Notes under the pieces: model-generated
What the model saw: the letters and a program-made list of their open reading frames with translations, nothing else
The model's database searches: none
Told to the model about the DNA's origin: nothing
Translations under genes and position numbers: made by a program
Shown here: piece after piece, positions 53,625-61,619 of the stretch
How the letters are laid out: the number at the start of each line of letters is the position of its first letter
Numbering within the stretch: position 1 is the stretch's first letter
Assembly (NCBI RefSeq): GCF_001673365.1
Contig: NZ_LZLS01000197.1
Location: 1 to 64,000 of the forward strand
Reading direction: 5' to 3'
From: Mycobacterium asiaticum
GTDB lineage: Bacteria; Actinomycetota; Actinomycetes; Mycobacteriales; Mycobacteriaceae
Length of the DNA stretch: 64,000 nucleotides

Positions 53625-55295
53625 ATGACCACAGCACGTCCCGCCAAGGCCCCCCGCAATGAGGGCCAGTGGGCGCTGGGTAATCGCGAGGCGCTGAACC
53701 CCAACGAGGAGATGAAGCAGGCGGGCGCGCCGCTCGAGGTGCGGGAGCGCATCGAGAACATCTACGCCAAGGGCGGATTCGACAGCATCGACAAGAGCGA
53801 TCTGCGCGGCCGGTTCCGCTGGTGGGGTCTCTACACCCAGCGCGAGCAGGGCTATGACGGCTCGTTCACCGGCGATGACAACATGGATCTGCTCGAGGCG
53901 AAGTACTTCATGATGCGGGTGCGTTGCGACGGCGGCGCAATCTCGACGACCGCCTTGCGCACGCTCGGCGAGATCTCGAAGGAGTTCGCCCGCGACACCG
54001 CCGATATCTCCGACCGGCAGAACATCCAGTACCACTGGATCGAGGTCGAGAACGTCCCGGAGATCTGGCGGCGACTCGACGAGGTCGGCCTGCAGACCAC
54101 CGAGGCGTGCGGTGACTGCCCCCGCGTGGTGTTGGGATCGCCGCTGGCCGGTGAATCCCTCGACGAGGTGATCGACCCAACCTGGGCCATCGACGAGATC
54201 GTGAGTCGCTACATCGGCAAGCCCGATTACGCCGACCTGCCGCGTAAGTACAAGACCGCTATCTCGGGCCTGCAGGACGTCGCGCACGAAATCAACGACA
54301 TCGCGTTCATCGGCGTCGACCACCCAGAGCACGGGCCAGGCCTGGACCTGTGGGTCGGTGGCGGTCTGTCCACCAACCCGATGCTGGCCCAACGCCTCGG
54401 GGTGTGGGTGCCGCTCGAAGAGGTGCCCGAGGTTTGGGCAGCCGTGACCTCGATCTTCCGTGACTACGGCTACCGGCGGCTACGGGCCAAGGCGCGGTTG
54501 AAGTTCCTGGTCAAGGACTGGGGTGTCGAGAAATTCCGTGAGGTCCTCGAAACCGAGTACCTCAAGCGCCCGCTGATCGACGGCCCGGCGCCGGCGCCGC
54601 TCGCGCACGCGATCGATCACGTCGGCGTGCAGCGCTTGAAGAACGGGCTCAACGCTATCGGGGTGTCCCCGATCGCCGGGCGGGTCTCGGGCACCATTCT
54701 GTGTGCGGTTGCCGACCTGGCCGAGCGGGCAGGCTCGGACCGAATCCGGTTCACCCCATACCAGAAGCTGATCGTTCTCGACGTCCCCGACGACAAGCTC
54801 GACGAGGTGCTCGCCGGCCTCGAGGCGCTCGACCTGACCGCCCAGCCGTCGCACTGGCGTCGAAACCTGATGGCGTGCAGCGGGATTGAGTTCTGCAAGC
54901 TGTCCTTCGCCGAAACCCGGGTCCGGGCACAGTCTTTGGTGCCTGAGCTGGAGCGGCGGCTGGACGACATCAACTCGACCCTTGACGTGCCGATCACCGT
55001 CAACATCAATGGCTGCCCCAATTCGTGCGCCCGAATTCAGGTGGCCGACATCGGATTCAAGGGCCAGATGGTCGACGACGGTAACGGCGGCTCGGTCGAG
55101 GGCTTCCAGGTCCACCTGGGCGGCGGCCTCGGTCTGGACAGTGGGTTCGGTCGCAAACTGCGCCAGCACAAGGTCACCAGCGACGAGCTCGGCGACTACA
55201 TCGACCGGGTTACCCGCAACTTCCTCAAGCACCGTAACGAGGGTGAACGCTTCGCGCAGTGGGCGATTCGCGCCGAGGAGGAAGACCTGCGATGA
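53625..55295 (+). CDS. nirA: Ferredoxin-dependent sulfite reductase NirA (SirA)
   Basis: This 556-aa sirohaem and [4Fe-4S] sulfite reductase makes sulfide for cysteine synthesis. The metal-cluster Cys motifs are MACSGIEFCKL (Cx5C) and NGCPNSCAR (Cx3C). The TEACGDCPR Cys corresponds to the Cys-Tyr crosslink region known in the M. tuberculosis enzyme. Duplicated ferredoxin-like halves are visible. The ATG at 53625 follows AAGGAG. It is the first structural gene of nirA-cysH-che1 and overlaps cysH (ATGA). Confidence 0.95.
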   Translation: MTTARPAKAPRNEGQWALGNREALNPNEEMKQAGAPLEVRERIENIYAKGGFDSIDKSDLRGRFRWWGLYTQREQGYDGSFTGDDNMDLLEAKYFMMRVRCDGGAISTTALRTLGEISKEFARDTADISDRQNIQYHWIEVENVPEIWRRLDEVGLQTTEACGDCPRVVLGSPLAGESLDEVIDPTWAIDEIVSRYIGKPDYADLPRKYKTAISGLQDVAHEINDIAFIGVDHPEHGPGLDLWVGGGLSTNPMLAQRLGVWVPLEEVPEVWAAVTSIFRDYGYRRLRAKARLKFLVKDWGVEKFREVLETEYLKRPLIDGPAPAPLAHAIDHVGVQRLKNGLNAIGVSPIAGRVSGTILCAVADLAERAGSDRIRFTPYQKLIVLDVPDDKLDEVLAGLEALDLTAQPSHWRRNLMACSGIEFCKLSFAETRVRAQSLVPELERRLDDINSTLDVPITVNINGCPNSCARIQVADIGFKGQMVDDGNGGSVEGFQVHLGGGLGLDSGFGRKLRQHKVTSDELGDYIDRVTRNFLKHRNEGERFAQWAIRAEEEDLR

Positions 55296-56032
55296 GCGAG
55301 GGGACCAAGCCGTCCGAGGTTGAACTACGCGAGCTGGCCGCCCGCGGAGCCGCCGAGCTCGAGGGTGCCAGCGCGACCGAACTGCTGCAGTGGACCGAGG
55401 AGAACTTCGGCGGCATCAACGGACCCCGCGGCTGGGCGACATGCAACTACGTGGTCGCTTCCAATATGCAGGACGCCGTGCTGGTCGACCTGGCCGCCAA
55501 GGTTCGCCCGGGCGTGCCGGTACTGTTCCTGGACACCGGTTACCACTTCGTCGAAACCATCGGGACCCGCGATGCGGTCGAATCCGTCTACGACATCAGG
55601 GTTCTCAACGTCGCCCCCGAGGAAACGGTGGCCGAGCAGGACGAGCACAGGGGCAAGGATCTGTTCGCCAGCGACCCGGGCGAGTGCTGCCGACTGCGCA
55701 AGGTCCTCCCGCTGGGCAAGACGTTGCGCGGCTACTCCGCCTGGGTGACCGGGTTACGCCGGGTGGAGGCGCCCACCCGCGCCAACGCCGCACTGATCAG
55801 CTTCGACGAGGCGTTCAAGCTGGTGAAGATCAACCCGCTCGCCGCATGGTCGGACCAGGACATGCAGGACTACATCGACAAGCACGACGTCCTGGTGAAT
55901 CCCCTTGTCTACGAGGGTTACCCGTCGATCGGCTGCGCCCCCTGCACGGCCAAGCCGGTCGAGGGCGCCGATCCGCGCAGCGGCCGCTGGCAGGGCCTGT
56001 CCAAGACCGAATGCGGACTGCACGCGTCGTGA
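55292..56032 (+). CDS. cysH: Adenylylsulfate (APS) reductase CysH
   Basis: CysH (246 aa) reduces APS to sulfite using thioredoxin. It has the [4Fe-4S] ligands (ECCRLRKVLPL and GCAPCTAKP) typical of APS-type enzymes and the C-terminal catalytic Cys in TECGLH. LFLDTGYHFVET in the first half is the ATP-pyrophosphatase-fold substrate region. The ATG overlaps the nirA stop and its own stop overlaps the che1 start (GTGA). Confidence 0.95.
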   Translation: MSEGTKPSEVELRELAARGAAELEGASATELLQWTEENFGGINGPRGWATCNYVVASNMQDAVLVDLAAKVRPGVPVLFLDTGYHFVETIGTRDAVESVYDIRVLNVAPEETVAEQDEHRGKDLFASDPGECCRLRKVLPLGKTLRGYSAWVTGLRRVEAPTRANAALISFDEAFKLVKINPLAAWSDQDMQDYIDKHDVLVNPLVYEGYPSIGCAPCTAKPVEGADPRSGRWQGLSKTECGLHAS

Positions 56033-56739
56033 CGACACTGTTGTTGACCGCGCACGGCAGTGCGGATCCTCGCTCGGCGGCTAACGCCCGGGCCGTCGCG
56101 CGGCAGGTGACGCGGATGCGCCCGGACCTCGATGTGCGGGTTGCGTTCTGCGAACACAATTCACCGGGTCTGGTCGAGGTTCTCGACGAGTGTCCGGGCC
56201 GGGTTGTCGTGACTCCCCTGCTACTGGCCGACGCCTACCACGCGCGGATCGACATTCCGCGCCAGATCGCCGAGAGCCGCGCCACTGGGGTGCTGCAGGC
56301 CGAGGTACTCGGCGAAGACGAACGACTGGTGTCGGTGCTGCGTCAGCGGATCACCGAGGCAGGAGTTTCGCGCCTCGACGACACCGTCGGCGTCCTGGTG
56401 GTGGCCATCGGCTCGTCGAATGCGGAGGCGAATGCCCGTACGGCAGAGGTGGGATCCCGGCTGGCCGACGGAACGAAATGGGCCGGGGTGGCCACTGCCT
56501 TCGCCACCCGTCCGGAGCCTCCATTGCCGGTAGCCGTCGAACGGCTGCGACACCGCGGTGCTCGCCGGATCGTCATCGCGCCGTGGTTCCTGGCGCCGGG
56601 ACGCATCCCAGACCGGGTGCAGCGATTCGCTCAGGAAGCCGGTATCGGGATGGCCGCGCCGCTGGGCGCGCACCGACTGGTGGCCGCGACGGTGCTGGAT
56701 CGATTCGACCGCGCCGCGGCCCAGCGCCTCGCTGCCTGA
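56029..56739 (+). CDS. che1: CbiX/SirB-like sirohydrochlorin chelatase
   Basis: This 236-aa two-repeat CbiX-type chelatase (Rv2393-like) has LTAHGSADPRSAANARAVA and a second copy of the fold (VVAIGSSNAEANARTAEV). The metal-binding His is kept in HGSADP. It likely inserts Fe(II) into sirohydrochlorin to make sirohaem, the NirA cofactor, which fits the overlap with cysH and its place in the sulfite-reductase operon. The start is GTG at 56029; the frame is open far upstream but that part overlaps cysH. Confidence 0.9.
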   Translation: MTTLLLTAHGSADPRSAANARAVARQVTRMRPDLDVRVAFCEHNSPGLVEVLDECPGRVVVTPLLLADAYHARIDIPRQIAESRATGVLQAEVLGEDERLVSVLRQRITEAGVSRLDDTVGVLVVAIGSSNAEANARTAEVGSRLADGTKWAGVATAFATRPEPPLPVAVERLRHRGARRIVIAPWFLAPGRIPDRVQRFAQEAGIGMAAPLGAHRLVAATVLDRFDRAAAQRLAA

Positions 56740-56775
56740 CGGTGTGACTCGGGCCTCACGGGGTACCCGCGGGCC

Positions 56776-57012
56776 ATGACCGCGATGCCACCGGATCCCG
56801 ATCCAGCCGCGACACCAGGTCTAGAGCCTGGGGGCGGCGTCTCGCCCGGCTCCACTCCGCCCGATTCCGCGCAAACGTCCGGGCTGTCGGAAAATCAACC
56901 GCGTCCCAAACGAAGACTGACACCGCTGGCGGTGGCGAGCATCGTCGCGGTGGTCATCTTCGCGGTGGTATTCGTGGTCGTCGCGCTCGGGATAATCGCG
57001 CACATCCCCTGA
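56776..57012 (+). CDS. Small single-pass membrane protein
   Basis: This 78-aa protein has a proline- and glycine-rich N-terminal half and one C-terminal membrane segment (about 50-73, LAVASIVAVVIFAVVFVVVALGI split here) preceded by the positively charged PRPKRRLTP. It has no known function. It lies 36 bases after che1 and may be cotranscribed. It converges on cysA. Confidence 0.65.
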   Translation: MTAMPPDPDPAATPGLEPGGGVSPGSTPPDSAQTSGLSENQPRPKRRLTPLAVASIVAVVIFAVVFVVVALGIIAHIP

Positions 57013-57063
57013 CGCGCCCCCCGCCGCGCGCCGCGCGAGGCCTGACGTGCCGCGAACCCAACG

Positions 57064-57097
57064 TGGCTGCGAAATCCGCGGCCGAAAATCGCAGCCA
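57064..57097. terminator. Hairpin between convergent genes
   Basis: A 9-bp perfect stem (TGGCTGCGA at 57064-57072, TCGCAGCCA at 57089-57097) has a 16-base loop in the 128-base gap between the small membrane protein and cysA stops. It is probably a bidirectional terminator. Confidence 0.5.
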
Positions 57098-57140
57098 GGT
57101 TCGGCTCGCGGCCAAACGGGTGGCGGCTCGCGGGGAAGAG

Positions 57141-58190
57141 TTAGGCCGAAGCCAGCGAAGACTCGTTGACCGGGTGGGCAATTGGCGGGACCCGCGTCGC
57201 ACGCACATAGACGGTGTCGCCCTCCCGCAACGCCAGCGCCTCCGCGTCGCCGCGGGTGATCTGGGCGGTGAAGGGCCCACCGGAAGCCGCGCTGGTCAGC
57301 TCAACCCGGACCTCGAAGCCCAGCGTCACGACCCGATCGACCGTGGCCTTCACGACACCGATCGACGCCGCAGTACCGTCGCCACCCGCGATCGCCATAT
57401 CCGGGTTGCGGCCAACTCGAATGTCGTGCGGCCGGACCAGCGCGCCGTTCAGCGCCGACACCGCGCCCAAAAACGACATCACGAACGCGTTTTCGGGAGC
57501 GTCATACACATCGGTCGGAGAGCCGACCTGTTCGATACGGCCCTTGTTCAACACCGCGATCCGGTCGGCCACGTCCAGCGCCTCGGCCTGGTCGTGGGTG
57601 ACCAGCACTGTGGTGACATGAACCTCGTCGTGCAGCCGGCGCAGCCAGGACCGCAGGTCTTCACGCACCTTGGCGTCCAGCGCGCCGAACGGTTCGTCGA
57701 GCAGCAGCACTTCCGGGTCGACCGCCAGCGCCCGCGCCAGCGCCATGCGCTGGCGTTGCCCACCGGACAGCTGGTTGGGATAGCGGTTCTGAAACCCGCT
57801 GAGCCCCACCACTTCCAGCAGGTTGTCGACCTTCTCTTTGATCTCCGCCTTGGGCCGCTTGCGGATCTTCAACCCGTAGGCCACGTTGTTGCGCACCGTC
57901 AGGTGCTTGAACGCCGCATAGTGCTGGAACACGAACCCGATACCTCGGCGCTGCGGCGGTACGCGGGTGACGTCGCGACCGTTGATCGTGACGGTTCCGG
58001 TGTCGGGCTGATCGAGGCCGGCGATGGTACGCAGCAACGTCGACTTGCCCGAACCGCTGGGGCCCAGCAGCGCTGTCAATGAACCCGCCGGCACGACGAA
58101 GTCGACATGGTCCAGTGCGACGAAGTCGCCGTAGTTCTTGTAAGCGTCGCGCACCACGATCGCGTGCTTGCCCTGGTCGGTCACGGTCAC
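57141..58190 (-). CDS. cysA1: Sulfate/thiosulfate ABC transporter ATPase CysA
   Basis: CysA (349 aa) is the cytosolic ATPase of the sulfate importer. It has Walker A GPSGSGKST, signature LSGGQRQRMALARAL, Walker B LLLDEPFGALD and switch VLVTHDQAEAL, with a C-terminal regulatory (TOBE-like) region. The GTG at 58190 follows GGAG by 7 bases; the frame is open to 58499 but overlaps cysW. It is the last gene of subI-cysT-cysW-cysA. Confidence 0.95.
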   Translation of the reverse strand: MTVTDQGKHAIVVRDAYKNYGDFVALDHVDFVVPAGSLTALLGPSGSGKSTLLRTIAGLDQPDTGTVTINGRDVTRVPPQRRGIGFVFQHYAAFKHLTVRNNVAYGLKIRKRPKAEIKEKVDNLLEVVGLSGFQNRYPNQLSGGQRQRMALARALAVDPEVLLLDEPFGALDAKVREDLRSWLRRLHDEVHVTTVLVTHDQAEALDVADRIAVLNKGRIEQVGSPTDVYDAPENAFVMSFLGAVSALNGALVRPHDIRVGRNPDMAIAGGDGTAASIGVVKATVDRVVTLGFEVRVELTSAASGGPFTAQITRGDAEALALREGDTVYVRATRVPPIAHPVNESSLASA

Positions 58191-58210
58191 ATCAATTCTC
58201 CTTGTCCGGC

Positions 58211-59023
58211 CTACTTGCTCGCTCGTGCCCGGCGGGCATCCAGCACAACTTGGACGATCAACACCAATACAGCAACGGCCATCAGCAGCGTCGACAGCGC
58301 GTACGCCCCGTATTCGGCCCCGCGGTTGTAGCGGTCCGAAACCAGCAGGGTCAGCGTCTGGGACTGGCCGGGAAGGTTGGACGACACCATGATCACCGCG
58401 CCGTACTCGCCCAGTGTGCGGGCGACGGTCAGCACGATCCCGTACGTCAGACCCCACCGAATGGACGGCAGCGTGATCCGCCAGAACGTCTGCCACCAAC
58501 CAGAACCCAGCGTCGCGGCGGCCTGCTCCTGATCGGTGCCAAGTTCGTGCAACACCGGTTCAACCTCACGCACCACGAAGGGCAGCGTGACGAAGATGCT
58601 GGCCAGCACGATGCCGGGCAGCCCGAAGATGATCTTCAGCCCCAGGTCACGCTCGACGAACCCCAGCGCTCCGCCGGCGCCCCACAGCACGATCAACGCC
58701 ACACCCACGACGACCGGCGACACCGCGAATGGTAGGTCGATGATGGCCTGCAGGACGCCTTTGCCGCGAAAACGGTTGCGCGCGAGCACCAATGCCGTCG
58801 GAATCCCGAATATGACGTTGAGCGGCACCACGATCGCAACAACCAACAGCGACAGGTTCAGCGCCGATACCGCCGCCGGCGTGCTGACCCAGTCGTAGAA
58901 CTGGCCCAGCCCGGGCTGGAACGTGCGCCACAAAATGAGCACCAACGGAATGATCAGCAGCACAACGATATACGCGAGCGCTGTGTAGCGAAGGAAGTAG
59001 CGGACGGTGCGCGACGTAGTCAC
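58211..59023 (-). CDS. cysW: Sulfate ABC transporter permease CysW
   Basis: CysW (270 aa) is one of the two inner-membrane permeases. It has about six hydrophobic segments and the EAA-type loop (ELGTDQEQAAATLGSGWWQTFWRITLP, shown as the E..A..LG......F..I.LP pattern) that contacts the ATPase. The GTG overlaps the cysT stop (GTGA). Confidence 0.93.
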   Translation of the reverse strand: MTTSRTVRYFLRYTALAYIVVLLIIPLVLILWRTFQPGLGQFYDWVSTPAAVSALNLSLLVVAIVVPLNVIFGIPTALVLARNRFRGKGVLQAIIDLPFAVSPVVVGVALIVLWGAGGALGFVERDLGLKIIFGLPGIVLASIFVTLPFVVREVEPVLHELGTDQEQAAATLGSGWWQTFWRITLPSIRWGLTYGIVLTVARTLGEYGAVIMVSSNLPGQSQTLTLLVSDRYNRGAEYGAYALSTLLMAVAVLVLIVQVVLDARRARASK

Positions 59024-59901
59024 CGGGACATCTCCTCGCGTTTGGCCGCCCGTGCACCGATGATGCGCAGGATCAGCAGCACGATGAACGAGATCGAAAG
59101 CAGCACAATGGAGATCGCGGCAGCGCCGACGCGGTCGTCGTTCTCGATCAAGGTCCGGATCCATTGCGACGACACTTCGGTCTTGCCCGGCACGGCACCA
59201 CCGATCAGCACCACCGAACCGAACTCTCCGATGGCGCGCGAAAAGGCCAGTCCCGCACCGGACAACAACGCGGGTAGCAATGACGGCAGCACGACCGAGG
59301 TGAAGATCTTCGGTCCACTGGCTCCCAGTGACGCTGCCGCCTCTTCTGTTTCCCGATCAATCTCCAACAGCACCGGTTGAACCGCACGGACCACGAACGG
59401 CAGCGTGACGAACGCCAGCGCGATCCCGACGCCCCATTCGGTGTGCTGTAAGTGCAGCCCCACCGGGCTGTGGTTGCCGTACAGGGCCAGCATGACCAAG
59501 CTGGCGACGATCGTCGGCAATGCGAACGGAAGGTCGATGACCGCATCTACCAGTCGCTTGCCGAAGAAGTCGTCCCGCACCAGCACCCAGGCGATCAGTA
59601 GGCCGAAGACCGTATTGAGCAACGTCACGCCGGCCGAGATTGTCAGCGTCACCCGGAACGACTCCACCGCCGCGTGCGAAGTGGCGGCCAGCCAAAACGC
59701 GTCCCAGCCGCCACCCACGGCCTGCCACAGGATTGCGCCCAGGGGCAGCAGCACGATCACCGAGAGCCATATCGTTGCCACACCGAGGCGCAGGGACGTG
59801 CCGCCCGCCCGGCCGCGAGCAAGGGCAGCGGTTTCGGCGTCGGGCTTTTGGTCGAGTTCGGGCCGGATCGCTTCGGGATCTGGGGTCACTGTCACGGTCA
59901 T
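59020..59901 (-). CDS. cysT: Sulfate ABC transporter permease CysT
   Basis: CysT (293 aa) is the second permease. It has six or so membrane segments and an EAA loop (DRETEEAAASLGASGPKIF). A hydrophilic N-terminal stretch of about 40 residues precedes the first membrane segment. The ATG at 59901 overlaps the subI stop (ATGA); the frame continues upstream into subI but is not used. Confidence 0.93.
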   Translation of the reverse strand: MTVTVTPDPEAIRPELDQKPDAETAALARGRAGGTSLRLGVATIWLSVIVLLPLGAILWQAVGGGWDAFWLAATSHAAVESFRVTLTISAGVTLLNTVFGLLIAWVLVRDDFFGKRLVDAVIDLPFALPTIVASLVMLALYGNHSPVGLHLQHTEWGVGIALAFVTLPFVVRAVQPVLLEIDRETEEAAASLGASGPKIFTSVVLPSLLPALLSGAGLAFSRAIGEFGSVVLIGGAVPGKTEVSSQWIRTLIENDDRVGAAAISIVLLSISFIVLLILRIIGARAAKREEMSR

Positions 59902-60947
59902 CCGGTGGCCTGCGTGTAGATCTTGGTGATGCTGCCCGAGTTCTTGTCGAACAGTTGCGGGTCGGCGGTGCTCCACCCACCGAGGTCGGCGATGGTCCAC
60001 AGCTTCGCCGGCAACGGGAACTGGTCTCTGAACGCTGCCACCACCGAGGGGTCCACCGGTCGAAAACCGGCTTGCGCCCACAACTTTTGCGCCGCCGCGG
60101 TGTACTGGAAATTCTTGAACGCGGTTGCCGCGGCGAGGTGGGTTCCGGTGAGTACCACCGCCATCGGGTTCTCGATCCTGAAGGTTTGCGGCGGGGTGAC
60201 GTGCTCTACTGGCTTGCCGGCGCGCTCGGCCGCGATGGCCTCGTTCTCGTAGCTGATCAAAACGTCTCCACTGCCCTGGACGAAAACGTCGGTCGCCTCT
60301 CGTCCCGACCCTGGACGCAATTTGACATGTTCCCTGACCAATCGGCTGACAAACTCGATGCCGGCTTGACCATTTCGGCCACCTTCGCTCTTAACGGCGT
60401 ATGGGGCCAGCAGATTCCATTTGGCCGCACCCGAACTCAGCGGGCTGGGCGTGATGACCTCGATGCCCGGACGAAGCAGGTCGTCCCAATCCTTGATGTT
60501 CTTGGGGTTGCCCTTGCGGACCACGAAGGTCACCACCGACCCGAACGGAATGCCCTTGGTGGCGTCGGTATTCCAATCCTTGGAGACCTTGCCGGACTTG
60601 ATCAGACGGGTGATGTCCGGCTCGACCGAGAAGTTCACCAAATCGGCGGGTTTCCCGTCGGCCACCCCGCGCGACTGGTCACCGGAGGCGCCGTAGGACG
60701 TGATCACCTGGACGTCCTTACCTTCCTCGGAGGCGTTGAACGCCGGAATCACCTTGCTCCAGCCCGGTTCTGCGACCGAATAGGCGACCAGGGTGACACT
60801 TGACTTGGCGCCGCCTGATCTGCCGGCCCCGACGACATCGCTGGGGCCGCCGCTGCAGGCTGCGACCAGTCCCAGTAAGCCGAGAGCAAGCATGCGCGCG
60901 ACGCGCTGTCGCCTGCGCCTTCTGCGCTCGGAGAACATCTGCGACAT
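59898..60947 (-). CDS. subI: Sulfate-binding lipoprotein SubI
   Basis: SubI (349 aa) is the extracytoplasmic solute-binding protein of the sulfate importer. It has a basic N-terminus, a hydrophobic stretch and a lipobox LVAAC with lipidated Cys about 31. The binding-protein core (VITSYGASGDQSRGV, SVVTFVVRKGNPKNIKDW and PVDPSVVAAF) is of the sulfate/thiosulfate type. GAGAGG lies before the ATG. It is the first gene of the operon, preceded by a 281-base region (60948-61228) holding a candidate cysteine leader. Confidence 0.95.
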   Translation of the reverse strand: MSQMFSERRRRRRQRVARMLALGLLGLVAACSGGPSDVVGAGRSGGAKSSVTLVAYSVAEPGWSKVIPAFNASEEGKDVQVITSYGASGDQSRGVADGKPADLVNFSVEPDITRLIKSGKVSKDWNTDATKGIPFGSVVTFVVRKGNPKNIKDWDDLLRPGIEVITPSPLSSGAAKWNLLAPYAVKSEGGRNGQAGIEFVSRLVREHVKLRPGSGREATDVFVQGSGDVLISYENEAIAAERAGKPVEHVTPPQTFRIENPMAVVLTGTHLAAATAFKNFQYTAAAQKLWAQAGFRPVDPSVVAAFRDQFPLPAKLWTIADLGGWSTADPQLFDKNSGSITKIYTQATG

Positions 60948-61060
60948 TGACTACCTCTCGGTGCGGGACTATCGGATTCGGTCCCGTGCTGTGAAAAGGC
61001 GGTCAGTCAGGTTCGACGAAATTCACGAACTCCACACCAAGCCACGCACGGATTTCGGAG

Positions 61061-61108
61061 TCAGCGACAACAGTGAACGTCGGCTGCAACGCAGCCGATC
61101 ACAGACAT
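61061..61108 (-). CDS. Candidate cysteine-containing leader peptide upstream of subI
   Basis: A 15-aa short ORF reads MSVIGCVAADVHCCR, with Cys-Cys two codons before the stop. It encloses a 7-bp perfect hairpin (CGGCTGC-GTT-GCAGCCG at 61081-61097). It lies 113 bases before subI on the same strand. The pattern resembles cysteine attenuators, but no clear -10 or ribosome site sets the start, so this is a candidate. Confidence 0.45.
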   Translation of the reverse strand: MSVIGCVAADVHCCR

Positions 61109-61228
61109 AGCGCAGCCGAACGCCGGAACGTGGCGTTCCAAAAGGGCGGCTGCTGCGCGCATGTCGCGAAGCCTAACAGAGTTCACGCGGCTAGCAATTC
61201 GACAGGCTAATCGGTGCGAACAGCCCGA

Positions 61229-61306
61229 TCAGTGCGTAATCCACCAGGTGGCGATCACCAGCACAACCAGCGCGAGCAGGACCAGGGTGACGTGCGAACG
61301 CGGCAT
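61229..61306 (-). CDS. 25-aa hydrophobic micro-ORF
   Basis: The ORF reads MPRSHVTLVLLALVVLVIAT and ends WWITH. It is one membrane-spanning segment with a basic N-terminus, starting 5 bases after the stop of the membrane protein upstream. It could be a coupled membrane peptide or chance; the length and hydrophobic run favour a real peptide. Confidence 0.4.
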   Translation of the reverse strand: MPRSHVTLVLLALVVLVIATWWITH

Positions 61307-61311
61307 CGCGG

Positions 61312-61515
61312 CTACCCGGACGTTTCGTCGGAGTGCCGGACGCGGCGCAACAACTGAATTCCCCCGCCGAGCAACGCGTCCAGCCCCGCAGCCAGAAAGT
61401 AAGCCAGGCACAGCACAACCGGCATCACCGCCAGCGCCTGAAGCACGAAAGGCAACCCGGAGAGCCACAGCTCAACGCCGTCCCACCAACTCAGGAAGCC
61501 GTTCACCGAGCCCAC
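61312..61515 (-). CDS. Small membrane protein (Rv2401A-like)
   Basis: This 67-aa protein has one or two hydrophobic segments (LPFVLQALAVMPVVLCLAYF and the adjoining LAAGLDALLGG) and a basic C-terminus (LLRRVRHSDETSG). It matches the position of a small membrane ORF I recall between subI and the trehalase in M. tuberculosis. The start is uncertain: GTG at 61515 or at 61506. Function is unknown. Confidence 0.65.
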   Translation of the reverse strand: MGSVNGFLSWWDGVELWLSGLPFVLQALAVMPVVLCLAYFLAAGLDALLGGGIQLLRRVRHSDETSG

Positions 61516-61619
61516 CCTATTAGCCCTGCCATCCGAAGCCAACGTGGCCGGCTGCGGGCCGAGTAACACCTCGGTTGCGGTGGTGGACGCAGAGCGGGTC
61601 GACAGTCGATGATGTTCCG

